From positions 685,551 through 749,550 of the forward strand of contig HG799462.1 of the NCBI GenBank assembly GCA_000531095.1: a stretch of 64,000 nucleotides of DNA, read 5' to 3'. The notes beneath the pieces are model-generated. The model was not told the origin of the DNA. It saw only the letters and a program-made list of their open reading frames with translations, and did not search any database. Of this stretch, positions 51,250 through 58,905 are shown one piece after another; position 1 is the first letter of the stretch; the number at the start of each line of letters is the position of its first letter. This stretch comes from Gemmata massiliana. GTDB taxonomy: Bacteria > Planctomycetota > Planctomycetia > Gemmatales > Gemmataceae. The translations under genes were made by a program, and so were the position numbers.

Positions 51250-51825
51250 ATGCCAAATACCACTTCCCGCACCCGCGTTCGTGTGTTCGCCGCCGCGGTC
51301 GCGTTCTACCTGAGTGGCGTGTCCGTCGCGGTCCTGACCGACGTCCCCAGCGCGATGTCAGCGTCCATCGTGTTGGTAGCTGGGGCAGTTTGGGCGTTCG
51401 GGGTCCAGGCTGGGATCAGTGCACTCGTTCTGGAGCTCATGGTCGGGTTCGTCCTGTTCAGCACCCAGGCGCTAACCTCCACCGTACCACCGATCACGAT
51501 TCTGGTACCCGTGCTCATTACCGACACGGTCGTACTCACGTCCCTGACCGCATTGAGACGCGCAGAGTTCCGACAAGGCGCGATTGAAGGCCGGTTACGC
51601 GAAAAGAACGCCGAACTGCAAGCCGCGCTCACCGAGGTGAAGGAACTCCGGGGAATGCTCGCGATCTGTGCCTGGTGTAAGTGCATCCGCGACGTGGACG
51701 GCATGTGGAACAAGCTGGAATCGTACCTCTCCAAGCACTCGCACGCGACCCTGACGCACGGCGTCTGTCCGACGTGTGCCACGAACATGAGTTCCGAAGT
51801 GCAAAGCCTGTCCCCGACTGCATAA
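51250..51825 (+). CDS. Membrane sensor-like protein with C-terminal cysteine domain
   Basis: 191 residues: about four TMs (VFAAAVAFYLSGVSVAVL; SASIVLVAGAVWAFGVQAGI; ALVLELMVGFVLFSTQAL; ITILVPVLITDTVVLTSLTA), a coiled coil (GRLREKNAELQAALTEVKEL) and a compact domain ELRGMLAICAWCKCIRDVDG ... HGVCPTCATN. That C-terminal CxWCK...CPxC element is common at the ends of PAS/GAF and response-regulator signalling proteins and likely binds zinc. It lacks a kinase or cyclase output domain, so it may be a partial sensor or an adaptor. Confidence 0.75.
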   Translation: MPNTTSRTRVRVFAAAVAFYLSGVSVAVLTDVPSAMSASIVLVAGAVWAFGVQAGISALVLELMVGFVLFSTQALTSTVPPITILVPVLITDTVVLTSLTALRRAEFRQGAIEGRLREKNAELQAALTEVKELRGMLAICAWCKCIRDVDGMWNKLESYLSKHSHATLTHGVCPTCATNMSSEVQSLSPTA

Positions 51826-51965
51826 CGGGCAAAATTGAGTCGCCGAAACGATCGGCACGTGACAATTCCATTGGGGAGGTGTAGACTTCTCATACATCCT
51901 GCCAAACGGCCCACCACCGCCCGCCGCCTGCTCTCCCACCGCATCGCCACGTTTCGAGGTCGGGT

Positions 51966-52859
51966 ATGCCCCACACTGCCTACCTTTTCTCCATACCACT
52001 CGTGTGCCTCCTTGCGTACTGCGCGGCCAATTGCAACGCCGCGGAGGACCAGGAACAGTTTGAAGAAAAGACCGTCGCACGCTGCGCCGAGCGGGTACTG
52101 AAGAACGCCAAGAACGACCGCACCGTCTGGCTCAAGGAACTGGAGTCCGCGTTCCCCGGTAAGGTGATGAACGCGAACACCGAAGAAGAATACGCGACGT
52201 GGTTCGTGCTGCTCATTGGTAAGGGCGAACAGTGGCACCGCGACTCGGCCTCTCCCGGGCTCGCGGATCTGTTCGACCGGGTGGTTCAGCGCCTGGAACT
52301 CGGCCCAGTGCCGTCGATCACGCGCGAGGAGTTCACGAGATACGCGAAGCGTCTCATGAAGGACACGGCGCAGGCGGGCACTGGGGGCGACCCAGTCGAG
52401 GATGCGGACAAAGTGTTCCGCGTGCTGGACCGCAACGGCAACGGTGAATTGGAACCCGAGGAACTGACATCGGGATTGAAGGACGAAAAAGATCACGCCG
52501 ACGCGGACGGGAACGGGCGCATCACAAAGGAAGAGTACCGCGGATACTTCCAGCGCAAAGTAACGTTCAAAGCGGACCAGCTCTCGGCTGCGGCCAAAGC
52601 GAACGAAAACCCGCAAGCCCGCGGACCGGAAGGTAAGCCGAAACCGGGTGCGGGGCTACCGGAGTGGTTCGCCACGCTCGATACCGACAAGGACGGTCAG
52701 ATCGCGCTCTTCGAGTGGCGCAAGGACAGCCGCCCCATCGCCCTGTTCAACGAAATGGACCTCAACGGCGACGGTCTACTGACACGAGACGAATACCTGC
52801 GTTACGTGCGGATGACCGAAAACAAACTGAAACAAGAGCGGCGCGAAGCGAAGGAATAA
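51966..52859 (+). CDS. Exported EF-hand calcium-binding protein
   Basis: 297 residues with a signal peptide (AYLFSIPLVCLLAYCAANCNA). Calcium loops: DRNGNGELEPEE (about 158), DADGNGRITKEE, DTDKDGQIALFE and DLNGDGLLTRDE, i.e. two EF-hand pairs with a linker rich in Lys/Pro. The N-terminal 120 residues are helical with AERVLKNAKNDRTVWLKELE. GAGGT precedes the ATG. EF-hand proteins are expanded in planctomycetes; a role in envelope calcium sensing is inference. A hairpin near 52888-52953 probably terminates it. Confidence 0.85.
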   Translation: MPHTAYLFSIPLVCLLAYCAANCNAAEDQEQFEEKTVARCAERVLKNAKNDRTVWLKELESAFPGKVMNANTEEEYATWFVLLIGKGEQWHRDSASPGLADLFDRVVQRLELGPVPSITREEFTRYAKRLMKDTAQAGTGGDPVEDADKVFRVLDRNGNGELEPEELTSGLKDEKDHADADGNGRITKEEYRGYFQRKVTFKADQLSAAAKANENPQARGPEGKPKPGAGLPEWFATLDTDKDGQIALFEWRKDSRPIALFNEMDLNGDGLLTRDEYLRYVRMTENKLKQERREAKE

Positions 52860-52883
52860 GCAAAGTGCCCACCCGCAGGGCCA

Positions 52884-53060
52884 CTTTCCCGCCGTGAGGC
52901 GCAAACACTCCCGGTCCCTCCGCAAGGAGGAGGCGAACCGGGGTGTTGCGGCGAAGACCAACTTCGTGGGGCATTACCCTTCCGCGGCGTATCGCCGCAG
53001 CTCGTGGCGCTGACCCCGCGGGTGAGCGTCATCAATGTAAAGCGCTACGCCCCGGGTGCA
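52884..53060. other. Hairpin-rich intergenic stretch, possible repeat or structured RNA
   Basis: Several stem-loops follow each other: ACACTCCCGGT/ACCGGGGTGT enclosing CCTCC/GGAGG, GCGGCG/CGCCGC around TAT, and a loose ACCCCGCGGGTGAGCG versus CGCTACGCCCCGGGT pair around ATCAATGTAAAG. It could be a terminator plus a dispersed repeat, or a small structured RNA. No ORF is supported. Confidence 0.35.
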
Positions 53061-53078
53061 ACGTCGGAAGCTCAAAGT

Positions 53079-53107
53079 TAAAAAGCCGGCCCACAAGGAT
53101 CGGCTTT
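53079..53107 (-). terminator. Terminator of the Tyr/Gly-rich protein gene
   Basis: On the minus strand the stem AAAGCCG/CGGCTTT with a 12-nt loop ends in TTTTTAAC, about 30 bp after the stop at 53138. Confidence 0.7.
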
Positions 53108-53137
53108 CGCTGTTGACAGCCCGTCTTGATTCACGCC

Positions 53138-53464
53138 TTACCAGCGTCGGTACCCGAACCCGTTCCAGCCGCGGTTGTAGTACGGCCGCGAATAGTAACT
53201 GCCGTAGCCGTAGCTCGGATACACGCCGGACCCGACGCTCAGACCGATCCCGCCGACGTTCAAGTTGAACCCAGAGCCGTAGTTGTAGAAGCCACCGGCC
53301 GGGTAAACGTAGGGCGAGGTGTTGATGCTCGGATACACCACCGCCGGGCGCGAGTAATAACCGCCGTAGTAGCCGCTGTGATACCGAGGCGGGCGGGCAT
53401 CGGCGGAACCAGCGGACATCGTCAGTGCACCGGCTGTAACCAGTGACAGAAGTGCGAATTTCAT
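53138..53464 (-). CDS. Small exported Tyr/Gly-rich protein
   Basis: 108 residues: signal peptide MKFALLSLVTAGALTMSAGS, then a low-complexity Tyr/Gly/Pro/Ser region (YHSGYYGGYYSRPAVVYPS, GSYYSRPYYNRGWNGFGYRR). Such tyrosine-rich exported proteins could be structural or cross-linking cell-surface components. Its start was set at the signal peptide. It is in tandem with a similar gene 120 bp upstream, suggesting duplication. Confidence 0.72.
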   Translation of the reverse strand: MKFALLSLVTAGALTMSAGSADARPPRYHSGYYGGYYSRPAVVYPSINTSPYVYPAGGFYNYGSGFNLNVGGIGLSVGSGVYPSYGYGSYYSRPYYNRGWNGFGYRRW

Positions 53465-53584
53465 GATGTGCGTCCCAAGGTGTCGGGCGATGAGAGCAAT
53501 GGCGGAGGGCGTTCCATTATACGAACGCAAACAGCCGTCGGGGTTGCGCCCGGCGGCCGGAAGTTTCACACTTTAACGGATTGT

Positions 53585-53902
53585 TTAGCGATGATGGTGG
53601 TAGTGGCCGTAGTACGGGCGACCGTAGTAGCCGTAGGTCGGGTACACGTTACCGATCGTCACACCGAAGCCCGGGCGCACGACAGTCACCGCGGGGTAAG
53701 CCGGAGCCACAATCACGGGACGAGCAACGACCACGGGTGGGGCGGCAACGATCACCGGTGCAGGGGACACGAGCACGGGCGGCGGGGACACAACCACCGC
53801 TGGGGGCGGGGACACGAGTTCGACGGGCGGTTGGGCCGAAGCCGAGGAACCAGAAACTGCGAGCGCGAGGGCCGCTGCGAGGGACAGGATACCGAGCTTC
53901 AT
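53585..53902 (-). CDS. Small exported Pro/Val-rich protein
   Basis: 105 residues: signal MKLGILSLAAALALAVSGSS, then short repeats of the type VVVSPPPVLVSPAPVIVAAP, and a C-terminal Tyr/His-rich end (VYPTYGYYGRPYYGHYHHHR). The C-terminus resembles that of the neighbouring Tyr/Gly-rich protein. GGAG lies upstream of ATG 53902. It is probably a wall- or envelope-associated structural protein. Confidence 0.72.
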   Translation of the reverse strand: MKLGILSLAAALALAVSGSSASAQPPVELVSPPPAVVVSPPPVLVSPAPVIVAAPPVVVARPVIVAPAYPAVTVVRPGFGVTIGNVYPTYGYYGRPYYGHYHHHR

Positions 53903-54054
53903 GACCGTATCTCCAACCAAGCGGCAGGGGCTTGAGCTGAGTTCTCCGTGCATCAGACGCAAACCAAAAGCCCGTCTTGCGCGGGAGGTTTGCGGCTCGC
54001 ACGGGGCGGCGTGAGGCCCATAGCGACTGTGCCGATTGGGAGAAATGGCAGATC

Positions 54055-54089
54055 AAAAAGCGAAAGGGCCGGCAGAGCCGACCCTTTGC
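54055..54089 (-). terminator. Terminator of the sigma-like gene
   Basis: A 13-bp stem (GCAAAGGGTCGGC/GCCGGCCCTTTCGC, one mismatch) with a 3-nt loop, then CTTTTT on the minus strand, 24 bp after the stop at 54113. Confidence 0.8.
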
Positions 54090-54112
54090 GAGAAGCACGA
54101 ATGTTCTGTGTC

Positions 54113-54712
54113 CTACACGTTGCCGAAGTGGTGCTGCAACTTCTTGATGGCCTTATACTTCTCGTCGCTCACTCGCTCGACGGTCGTAGCCAGTTCTGTG
54201 GCGATCTCGGGCACCGGCCAGCCGTCCGCGGTCAGTTCCAGAATCCGGCGCTGGCGCGGGCTGAGTTGCTCGGCGGCAACCTTTGCCACGGCGTCGCGGT
54301 CGTCGCGTGTCGTGTTCGCGACTGGGTGCCGGTCGGGTAAATCGGGTGACAGCGCTGCGAACTTGCGGGCGCGCTGGGTGCGTTTCTTCACGGCGTCGAT
54401 GGCGCGGAGGAACTCGCGGCGCTCGTCCGTTTCGCTGTCCACCAGCACGGTGCCCCATTTCTCCGCTTCGACGCGCTCAAGTAAGCGGACGAAAACGGCC
54501 TGGGTGCAGTCCTGCCACCGGTCGGCCGGTACGCGAGCGTTCCGCCAACACGTCTGGCAGTACTTGCTGATGTCGGTAACGGCTTTCGAGCTGGGCGCTG
54601 CAGTCGCGGTGGAAGCAGCGGCCCGCGCCGGCGACGTGGCGAGGGCGGTGCCCAACACCATCGCTACCATCACGTTGCGTGAAGAACGTGTCGTGGGCAA
54701 ATATCGGGTCAT
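54113..54712 (-). CDS. ECF-sigma-factor-like protein with N-terminal hydrophobic segment
   Basis: 199 residues. Region-2-like: YCQTCWRNARVPADRWQDCT and QAVFVRLLERVEAEKWGT, as in ECF factors of planctomycetes. Region 4: LSPRQRRILELTADGWPVPE, IATELATTVERVSDEKYKAI, a helix-turn-helix. Unusually, the N-terminus carries a basic stretch and a hydrophobic segment (RNVMVAMVLGTALATSPARA), looking like a signal or membrane anchor ahead of region 2. A shorter start is possible but no better ribosome site is seen. It might be a membrane-tethered or diverged sigma factor. No anti-sigma gene is adjacent. Confidence 0.7.
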   Translation of the reverse strand: MTRYLPTTRSSRNVMVAMVLGTALATSPARAAASTATAAPSSKAVTDISKYCQTCWRNARVPADRWQDCTQAVFVRLLERVEAEKWGTVLVDSETDERREFLRAIDAVKKRTQRARKFAALSPDLPDRHPVANTTRDDRDAVAKVAAEQLSPRQRRILELTADGWPVPEIATELATTVERVSDEKYKAIKKLQHHFGNV

Positions 54713-54918
54713 GCGGTCGCGTCCCAAAATCAAGGAGCGAAGTTCTGTCAATTATAGCGACAACGAGCGCCGCTATTCTCGCGTTCGGCGCGGAAATTTC
54801 TCGGCGTCGGGCGCGGTCACTTGCGGTAAGCTGTGCCTCTGACTGAAGTTCCCCCACCCAAAAACGAACTCCGCTCACAAGAATGGCGGAGTTCGCCAAA
54901 TTCACAAGGCTTCCATCT

Positions 54919-56628
54919 ATGCGCCGACTGCTGCCTCTCCTGCTCCTCACACCGGCCATCGCGTTCGCCGATGAGCCGAAGCAAGCCGATCCCGTGCCGA
55001 AGGGAACCACATTTAGCTTCGACTTCAATAAGAGCAAGGTCTTCCCGGGAACGACGCGGCGCGTGACCGTGTTCGTGCCGGCCCAATACGACGGCAAAAC
55101 GCCCGCGTGCGTGTATGTAAACCAGGACGGGCTTCCTGGTTACGTCGGGCCGACGTTTGAAAAGCTGATCGCCGCAAAGGAAATGCCGGTCACGATCGTG
55201 ATCGGCGTGACGCCCGGCGTCGTTCCGGCAGCGAACAAAGACGCGCTCCCGCGGTTCAACCGCAGCTACGAGTACGACGGCCTCGGCGACGCTTACGCTC
55301 GCATGTTGCTCGACGAGTTGCTCCCGGAAGTGGAAACGAAAACCACAACCGGCGACCGTAAGATCGTGCTCTCGAAGAAGGGCGCGGACCGCGCTATCGG
55401 CGGGGCGAGTAGCGGCGCCATTTGCGCGTTTACAGTCGCATGGGAGCGTCCTGACGCCTTCACCCGCGTGTTCAGCACCATCGGTACTTACGTCGGGCTG
55501 CGCGGGGGTGACATCTACCCCACGCTGATTCGCAAGTTCGAGCCGAAGCCAATCCGCGTCTTCCTTCAAGACGGCAGCAAAGACCTCAACATCTACGGCG
55601 GCGACTGGTGGATGGCGAACCAGACAATGCAGCGCGCGTTGGTGTTTGGCGGCTACGAAGTGAAGCACGAGTGGAACGAGGGCGGGCACGACGGCGGGCT
55701 GGCCGCGAAGCCGTTCCCGGAAGCAACAAAGTGGCTGTGGAAGGGCTGGCCCGAGGCGCCGAAGGCCGGAGAGGGATCGTCGCAGTTAAAAGAGATCCTG
55801 ATCCCGGGCGAGGGGTGGAAGCTTGTGGGCGAGGGTTACAAGTTCACCGAAGGCCCGGCGACCAACGCGAAGGGTGAAGTGTTCTTCAACGATGTGGGTG
55901 CGGCGAAAACGTACAAAGTCGTGGACGGCAAGCCGGTCGAATGGCTGGCCGACAGCAAGCGCGGCGACGGTCAGCGATTCGGTCCGGACGGGAAGCTCTA
56001 CGCGAACGCAGCGGGCGTGAACAAGATTCTCGCGTGGGACGCGGAAGGCAAAGCGACCGAGTTCGCAGCCGGCTTCAAGGGGAACGACCTCGTTGTGCTG
56101 AACACGGGTGCGATCTACGACACCGACCCGTTCGAGACGCCAAATAACAGCAAGATCTACTACGTCTCGCCGCAGGGTGAAAAGAAAGTCGTTGATACCG
56201 GGCTGAAGTTCGCGAACGGCATCACGGTGTCACCGGACCAAACGCTGCTCTACGTCGCGGACAGCCGAACGCACTGGGTTTACAGCTACTCCATCCAGCC
56301 CGATGGTACCCTCGCGAACAAGCAAAAATACTACCACCTCTACGTTCACGACCGCGATGACGATTCCGGCGCAGACGGGCTGCGCGTGGACCGCGACGGG
56401 CGCCTGTGGGTCGCGACCAAGGCGGGCTTGCAGGTGTGCGACCAGGCGGGCCGCGTGAACTGCATCATCCCCACGCCGAACGGCAAGGTCTCGAACCTGA
56501 CGTTCGGCGGCGAGAATATGGACGTGATCTACGCGACCTGCGGCGAGAAGGTCTACAGCCGCAAGGTAAAGGTGAAGGGCGCGAACGCATTCGAGAAGCC
56601 GTTCAAACCGACCGCGCCGCGGCTGTGA
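54919..56628 (+). CDS. Exported esterase fused to SMP-30/gluconolactonase domain
   Basis: 569 residues from ATG 54919 (signal MRRLLPLLLLTPAIAFA). The N-terminal domain (about 30-275) is an enterochelin-esterase-like alpha/beta-hydrolase: nucleophile elbow GGASSGAICAF, late histidine in EGGHDGG. The C-terminal domain (about 290-560) is an SMP-30/gluconolactonase six-bladed propeller: YKFTEGPATNAKGEVFFND, LKFANGITVSPDQTLLYVAD, GLRVDRDGRLWVATKAGLQV. It may hydrolyse a sugar ester and then a lactone in sequence; that coupling is inference. A 10-bp inverted repeat (54865-54895) lies in its leader. Confidence 0.88.
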   Translation: MRRLLPLLLLTPAIAFADEPKQADPVPKGTTFSFDFNKSKVFPGTTRRVTVFVPAQYDGKTPACVYVNQDGLPGYVGPTFEKLIAAKEMPVTIVIGVTPGVVPAANKDALPRFNRSYEYDGLGDAYARMLLDELLPEVETKTTTGDRKIVLSKKGADRAIGGASSGAICAFTVAWERPDAFTRVFSTIGTYVGLRGGDIYPTLIRKFEPKPIRVFLQDGSKDLNIYGGDWWMANQTMQRALVFGGYEVKHEWNEGGHDGGLAAKPFPEATKWLWKGWPEAPKAGEGSSQLKEILIPGEGWKLVGEGYKFTEGPATNAKGEVFFNDVGAAKTYKVVDGKPVEWLADSKRGDGQRFGPDGKLYANAAGVNKILAWDAEGKATEFAAGFKGNDLVVLNTGAIYDTDPFETPNNSKIYYVSPQGEKKVVDTGLKFANGITVSPDQTLLYVADSRTHWVYSYSIQPDGTLANKQKYYHLYVHDRDDDSGADGLRVDRDGRLWVATKAGLQVCDQAGRVNCIIPTPNGKVSNLTFGGENMDVIYATCGEKVYSRKVKVKGANAFEKPFKPTAPRL

Positions 56629-56827
56629 GGGTGATGGGGCTCAACTGTTGTTCGCAGGTCGGGCAGTTTCCGACATATTTGACATTGTGAAAGTTGTGTA
56701 AGTTGCTCCTTTTGGCCGACCGATCTGCGAACCAGTCATCCTAAAACGCTTTCTGATACTATCGTGAGGTGGTGAAGCACTTTCTGCCCACCATCTCACG
56801 ATGGAAACGCCCACCTCGGAGCCTTCT

Positions 56828-57784
56828 ATGCCCCAGTTTCGCGTCGCCCTCTTCGCACTGCTCCCGATGGCGCTGCTCGCCGGGTGCCAGCCCAAAGGCA
56901 TCCCCGCAACCGGGCTTACGAACCCCGACGGCAAAACAACACTCGCGGACGCTCGCAAGGGGTTCGTTACCAAACTCGCTCGACAACAAAAAGCGAACGA
57001 AGCAGTCGATGAGCCGCCCGCGAACGTGTTTCGCACAGTGCAGTACGACGCGCCTGTGGGCAAATGCGCCGCGTACCTCACCCCCAACCCGAAAGACGGC
57101 AAGAAGCACCCCGCGATCATCTGGGTCACCGGTGGCGACTGCAACACCATCGGCGATGTGTGGAAACGCGCTCCGGCCAGCAACGACCAGACCGCCAGCC
57201 AGTATCGTGAAGCCGGCATCGTGATGATGTTCCCGTCACTCCGCGGGGGAAACAAGAACCCCGGTTCACAGGAAAACTTCTTCGGCGAAGTCGACGACGT
57301 ACTCGCCGCCGCTGAGTACCTCGCGAAACAGGATTTCGTCGACCCAGCTCGTATCTATTTGGGCGGGCACAGCACCGGCGGCACGCTTGTAATGCTGGTC
57401 GCGGAGTCGGCGCCCAAGTTCCGCGCGGTCTTCTCGTTCGGCCCGGCCGAGGACATTTCGGGCTACCCCGCACAGTTCCGGTCCGCGGTCAACATGTCCG
57501 ATGCGCGCGAGGTCGAACTCCGGTCGCCCGGCCGGTGGCTCCACTCGATCCAGTCACCGACGTTTGTTTTTGAAGGGACCGACGGCAATTTGGGTTCGCT
57601 TCAGGCGATGGCACAGGCGTCGAGTAACCCAAAAGCGAAATTCTTCGCGGTTAAGGGAGCGACACACTTCAGTGTCCTCGCTCCGGTCAACAAGCTGGTC
57701 GCGAAGAAGATCCTCGCGGACACCGGCGCGGAACCGAACCTGGCGTTCACGGAAGCCGAACTGAACCAATTCTTCGGCCGGTGA
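56828..57784 (+). CDS. Alpha/beta-hydrolase lipoprotein
   Basis: 318 residues: lipobox LLAGC (Cys18), then a prolyl-oligopeptidase/dienelactone-hydrolase-like fold: HPAIIWVTGGDCNT (oxyanion strand), FPSLRGGNKNPGSQENFFGE, nucleophile GGHSTGG, late His in GATHFSV. Probably a membrane-anchored serine hydrolase. GGAG precedes ATG 56828. Its last 104 bp are duplicated at 58759-58862. A terminator-like hairpin (57852-57879) follows. Confidence 0.85.
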   Translation: MPQFRVALFALLPMALLAGCQPKGIPATGLTNPDGKTTLADARKGFVTKLARQQKANEAVDEPPANVFRTVQYDAPVGKCAAYLTPNPKDGKKHPAIIWVTGGDCNTIGDVWKRAPASNDQTASQYREAGIVMMFPSLRGGNKNPGSQENFFGEVDDVLAAAEYLAKQDFVDPARIYLGGHSTGGTLVMLVAESAPKFRAVFSFGPAEDISGYPAQFRSAVNMSDAREVELRSPGRWLHSIQSPTFVFEGTDGNLGSLQAMAQASSNPKAKFFAVKGATHFSVLAPVNKLVAKKILADTGAEPNLAFTEAELNQFFGR

Positions 57785-57788
57785 CCCG
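57685..57788 (+). repeat. 104-bp direct repeat, copy A (3' end of hydrolase gene)
   Basis: The stretch from GGTCAACAAGCTGGTCGCGA to the stop codon and GACCCG is repeated at 58759-58862 with only three mismatches (101/104). The unit length is 1074 bp. Copy A encodes the C-terminal NKLVAKKILADTG...LNQFFGR of the hydrolase. Confidence 0.95.
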
Positions 57789-57851
57789 CGAACGACGATT
57801 CCGGTACGATAAGTTTCGCATAAATCGAGAGTCATGACCTCGTAAGAATCA

Positions 57852-57886
57852 CGGCGCTGCTTTCCCAAAGGCAGCGCCGGTTGCGT
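57852..57886 (+). terminator. Terminator-like hairpin after the hydrolase gene
   Basis: The stem CGGCGCTGC/GCAGCGCCG (9 bp, 10-nt loop) is followed by GTTGCGTTT, a weak T-tract. Confidence 0.55.
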
Positions 57887-57922
57887 TTACACGAACGTCT
57901 GTCGCATCAAGGAACTCGCACT

Positions 57923-58720
57923 GTGTGGAACTGGCTCAAACGCAAGCTTTTTCCGGCCAAAACGAGCATCACGCAAATCACCATCGGCCGGGTGAACTGT
58001 CACTCGGGAGCGCTCCTTCTCGCCGACCCGATGCTCATCTTTGATGCCGTTCGGATTGAAGGCGTTCCGCCCGGACCGGTTCCCGTAGTCGCCGAAATCA
58101 TCCGCTATCCCGAAGGCGGTCAGCGAATCGCAATGGTGCGGCTACCAGTTCGAGCCGGTGAACCCGATTCGCGGCGCGTACTGGGAGAAGTCGGGGTGGA
58201 CTCGGCCACGGTCGTTGCTCTCGACGCGCAAACTCACGAGCAACACTGGCAAGAAGTCGGTCCGGATCGAATCGGTAAGACCAGTCTTCCCGGAGACCAC
58301 AAAAAGGTCGCAGAACTGATCGGGAAACGGTTCGGGCTGCGACACCGCAAGGTGGATTTTCTTCACTCAGAGTTCTTGGAGCCAATATCCGAAGAACTCG
58401 AAGCAGAAATCGTGGCGTATTTGAAAACGTTCCCAGAATACGCCGAATACACGTTCTTTTACTTTCGGATCACAACCAACAACACGCAGGATCGAATCAA
58501 TAAGGCCATGTCAGACCGCGCATGGGCCGAAGTCGTGCTGAACGTGCCCAGCAACGGGAACGTGCTCGCGTTCACCTCCGGATTCGGCGACGGCAGGTAC
58601 CCGGTCGAGGGACTTTACCGGGGCGACGAACTCGTCGCGGTGGAAGTGCGGTTCATCGGGCCGTCCCAAGACGCAGTCCTGGAAGCGTTCCCGATGCTGC
58701 GGCAAGGAAGTCCGCAGTGA
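57923..58720 (+). CDS. DUF4241-like protein
   Basis: 265 residues from GTG 57923 (AAGGA 9 nt upstream). Features: GRVNCHSGALLLADPMLIFD, YPEGGQRIAMVRLPV and a C-terminal FTSGFGDGRYPVEGLYRGDE, which resembles the end of DUF4241 proteins (SGxGDGxYPV). These are of unknown function and often occur near toxin-immunity genes. Additional middle part: HKKVAELIGKRFGLRHRKVD. The gene lies entirely between the two 104-bp direct repeats, so it may have been inserted or duplicated there. Confidence 0.7.
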   Translation: MWNWLKRKLFPAKTSITQITIGRVNCHSGALLLADPMLIFDAVRIEGVPPGPVPVVAEIIRYPEGGQRIAMVRLPVRAGEPDSRRVLGEVGVDSATVVALDAQTHEQHWQEVGPDRIGKTSLPGDHKKVAELIGKRFGLRHRKVDFLHSEFLEPISEELEAEIVAYLKTFPEYAEYTFFYFRITTNNTQDRINKAMSDRAWAEVVLNVPSNGNVLAFTSGFGDGRYPVEGLYRGDELVAVEVRFIGPSQDAVLEAFPMLRQGSPQ

Positions 58721-58758
58721 GCACCCAAAAAGCGCTCACTGATGGTTTCACGCGCTCT

Positions 58759-58862
58759 GGTTAACAAGCTGGTCGCGAAGAAAATCCTCGCGGACACCGG
58801 CGCGGAACCGAACTTGGCGTTCACGGAAGCCGAACTGAACCAATTCTTCGGCCGGTGACCCG
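58759..58862 (+). repeat. 104-bp direct repeat, copy B (orphan hydrolase gene tail)
   Basis: A second copy of the hydrolase 3' end (57685-57788). It lacks any upstream hydrolase coding sequence, so it is a gene remnant. It ends 43 bp before the start of the following TIGR02996-LRR gene. Confidence 0.95.
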
Positions 58863-58905
58863 TGGCGAGTTGGGAACACAACAGGCTTGCGCCGAGGAAG
58901 CGATA

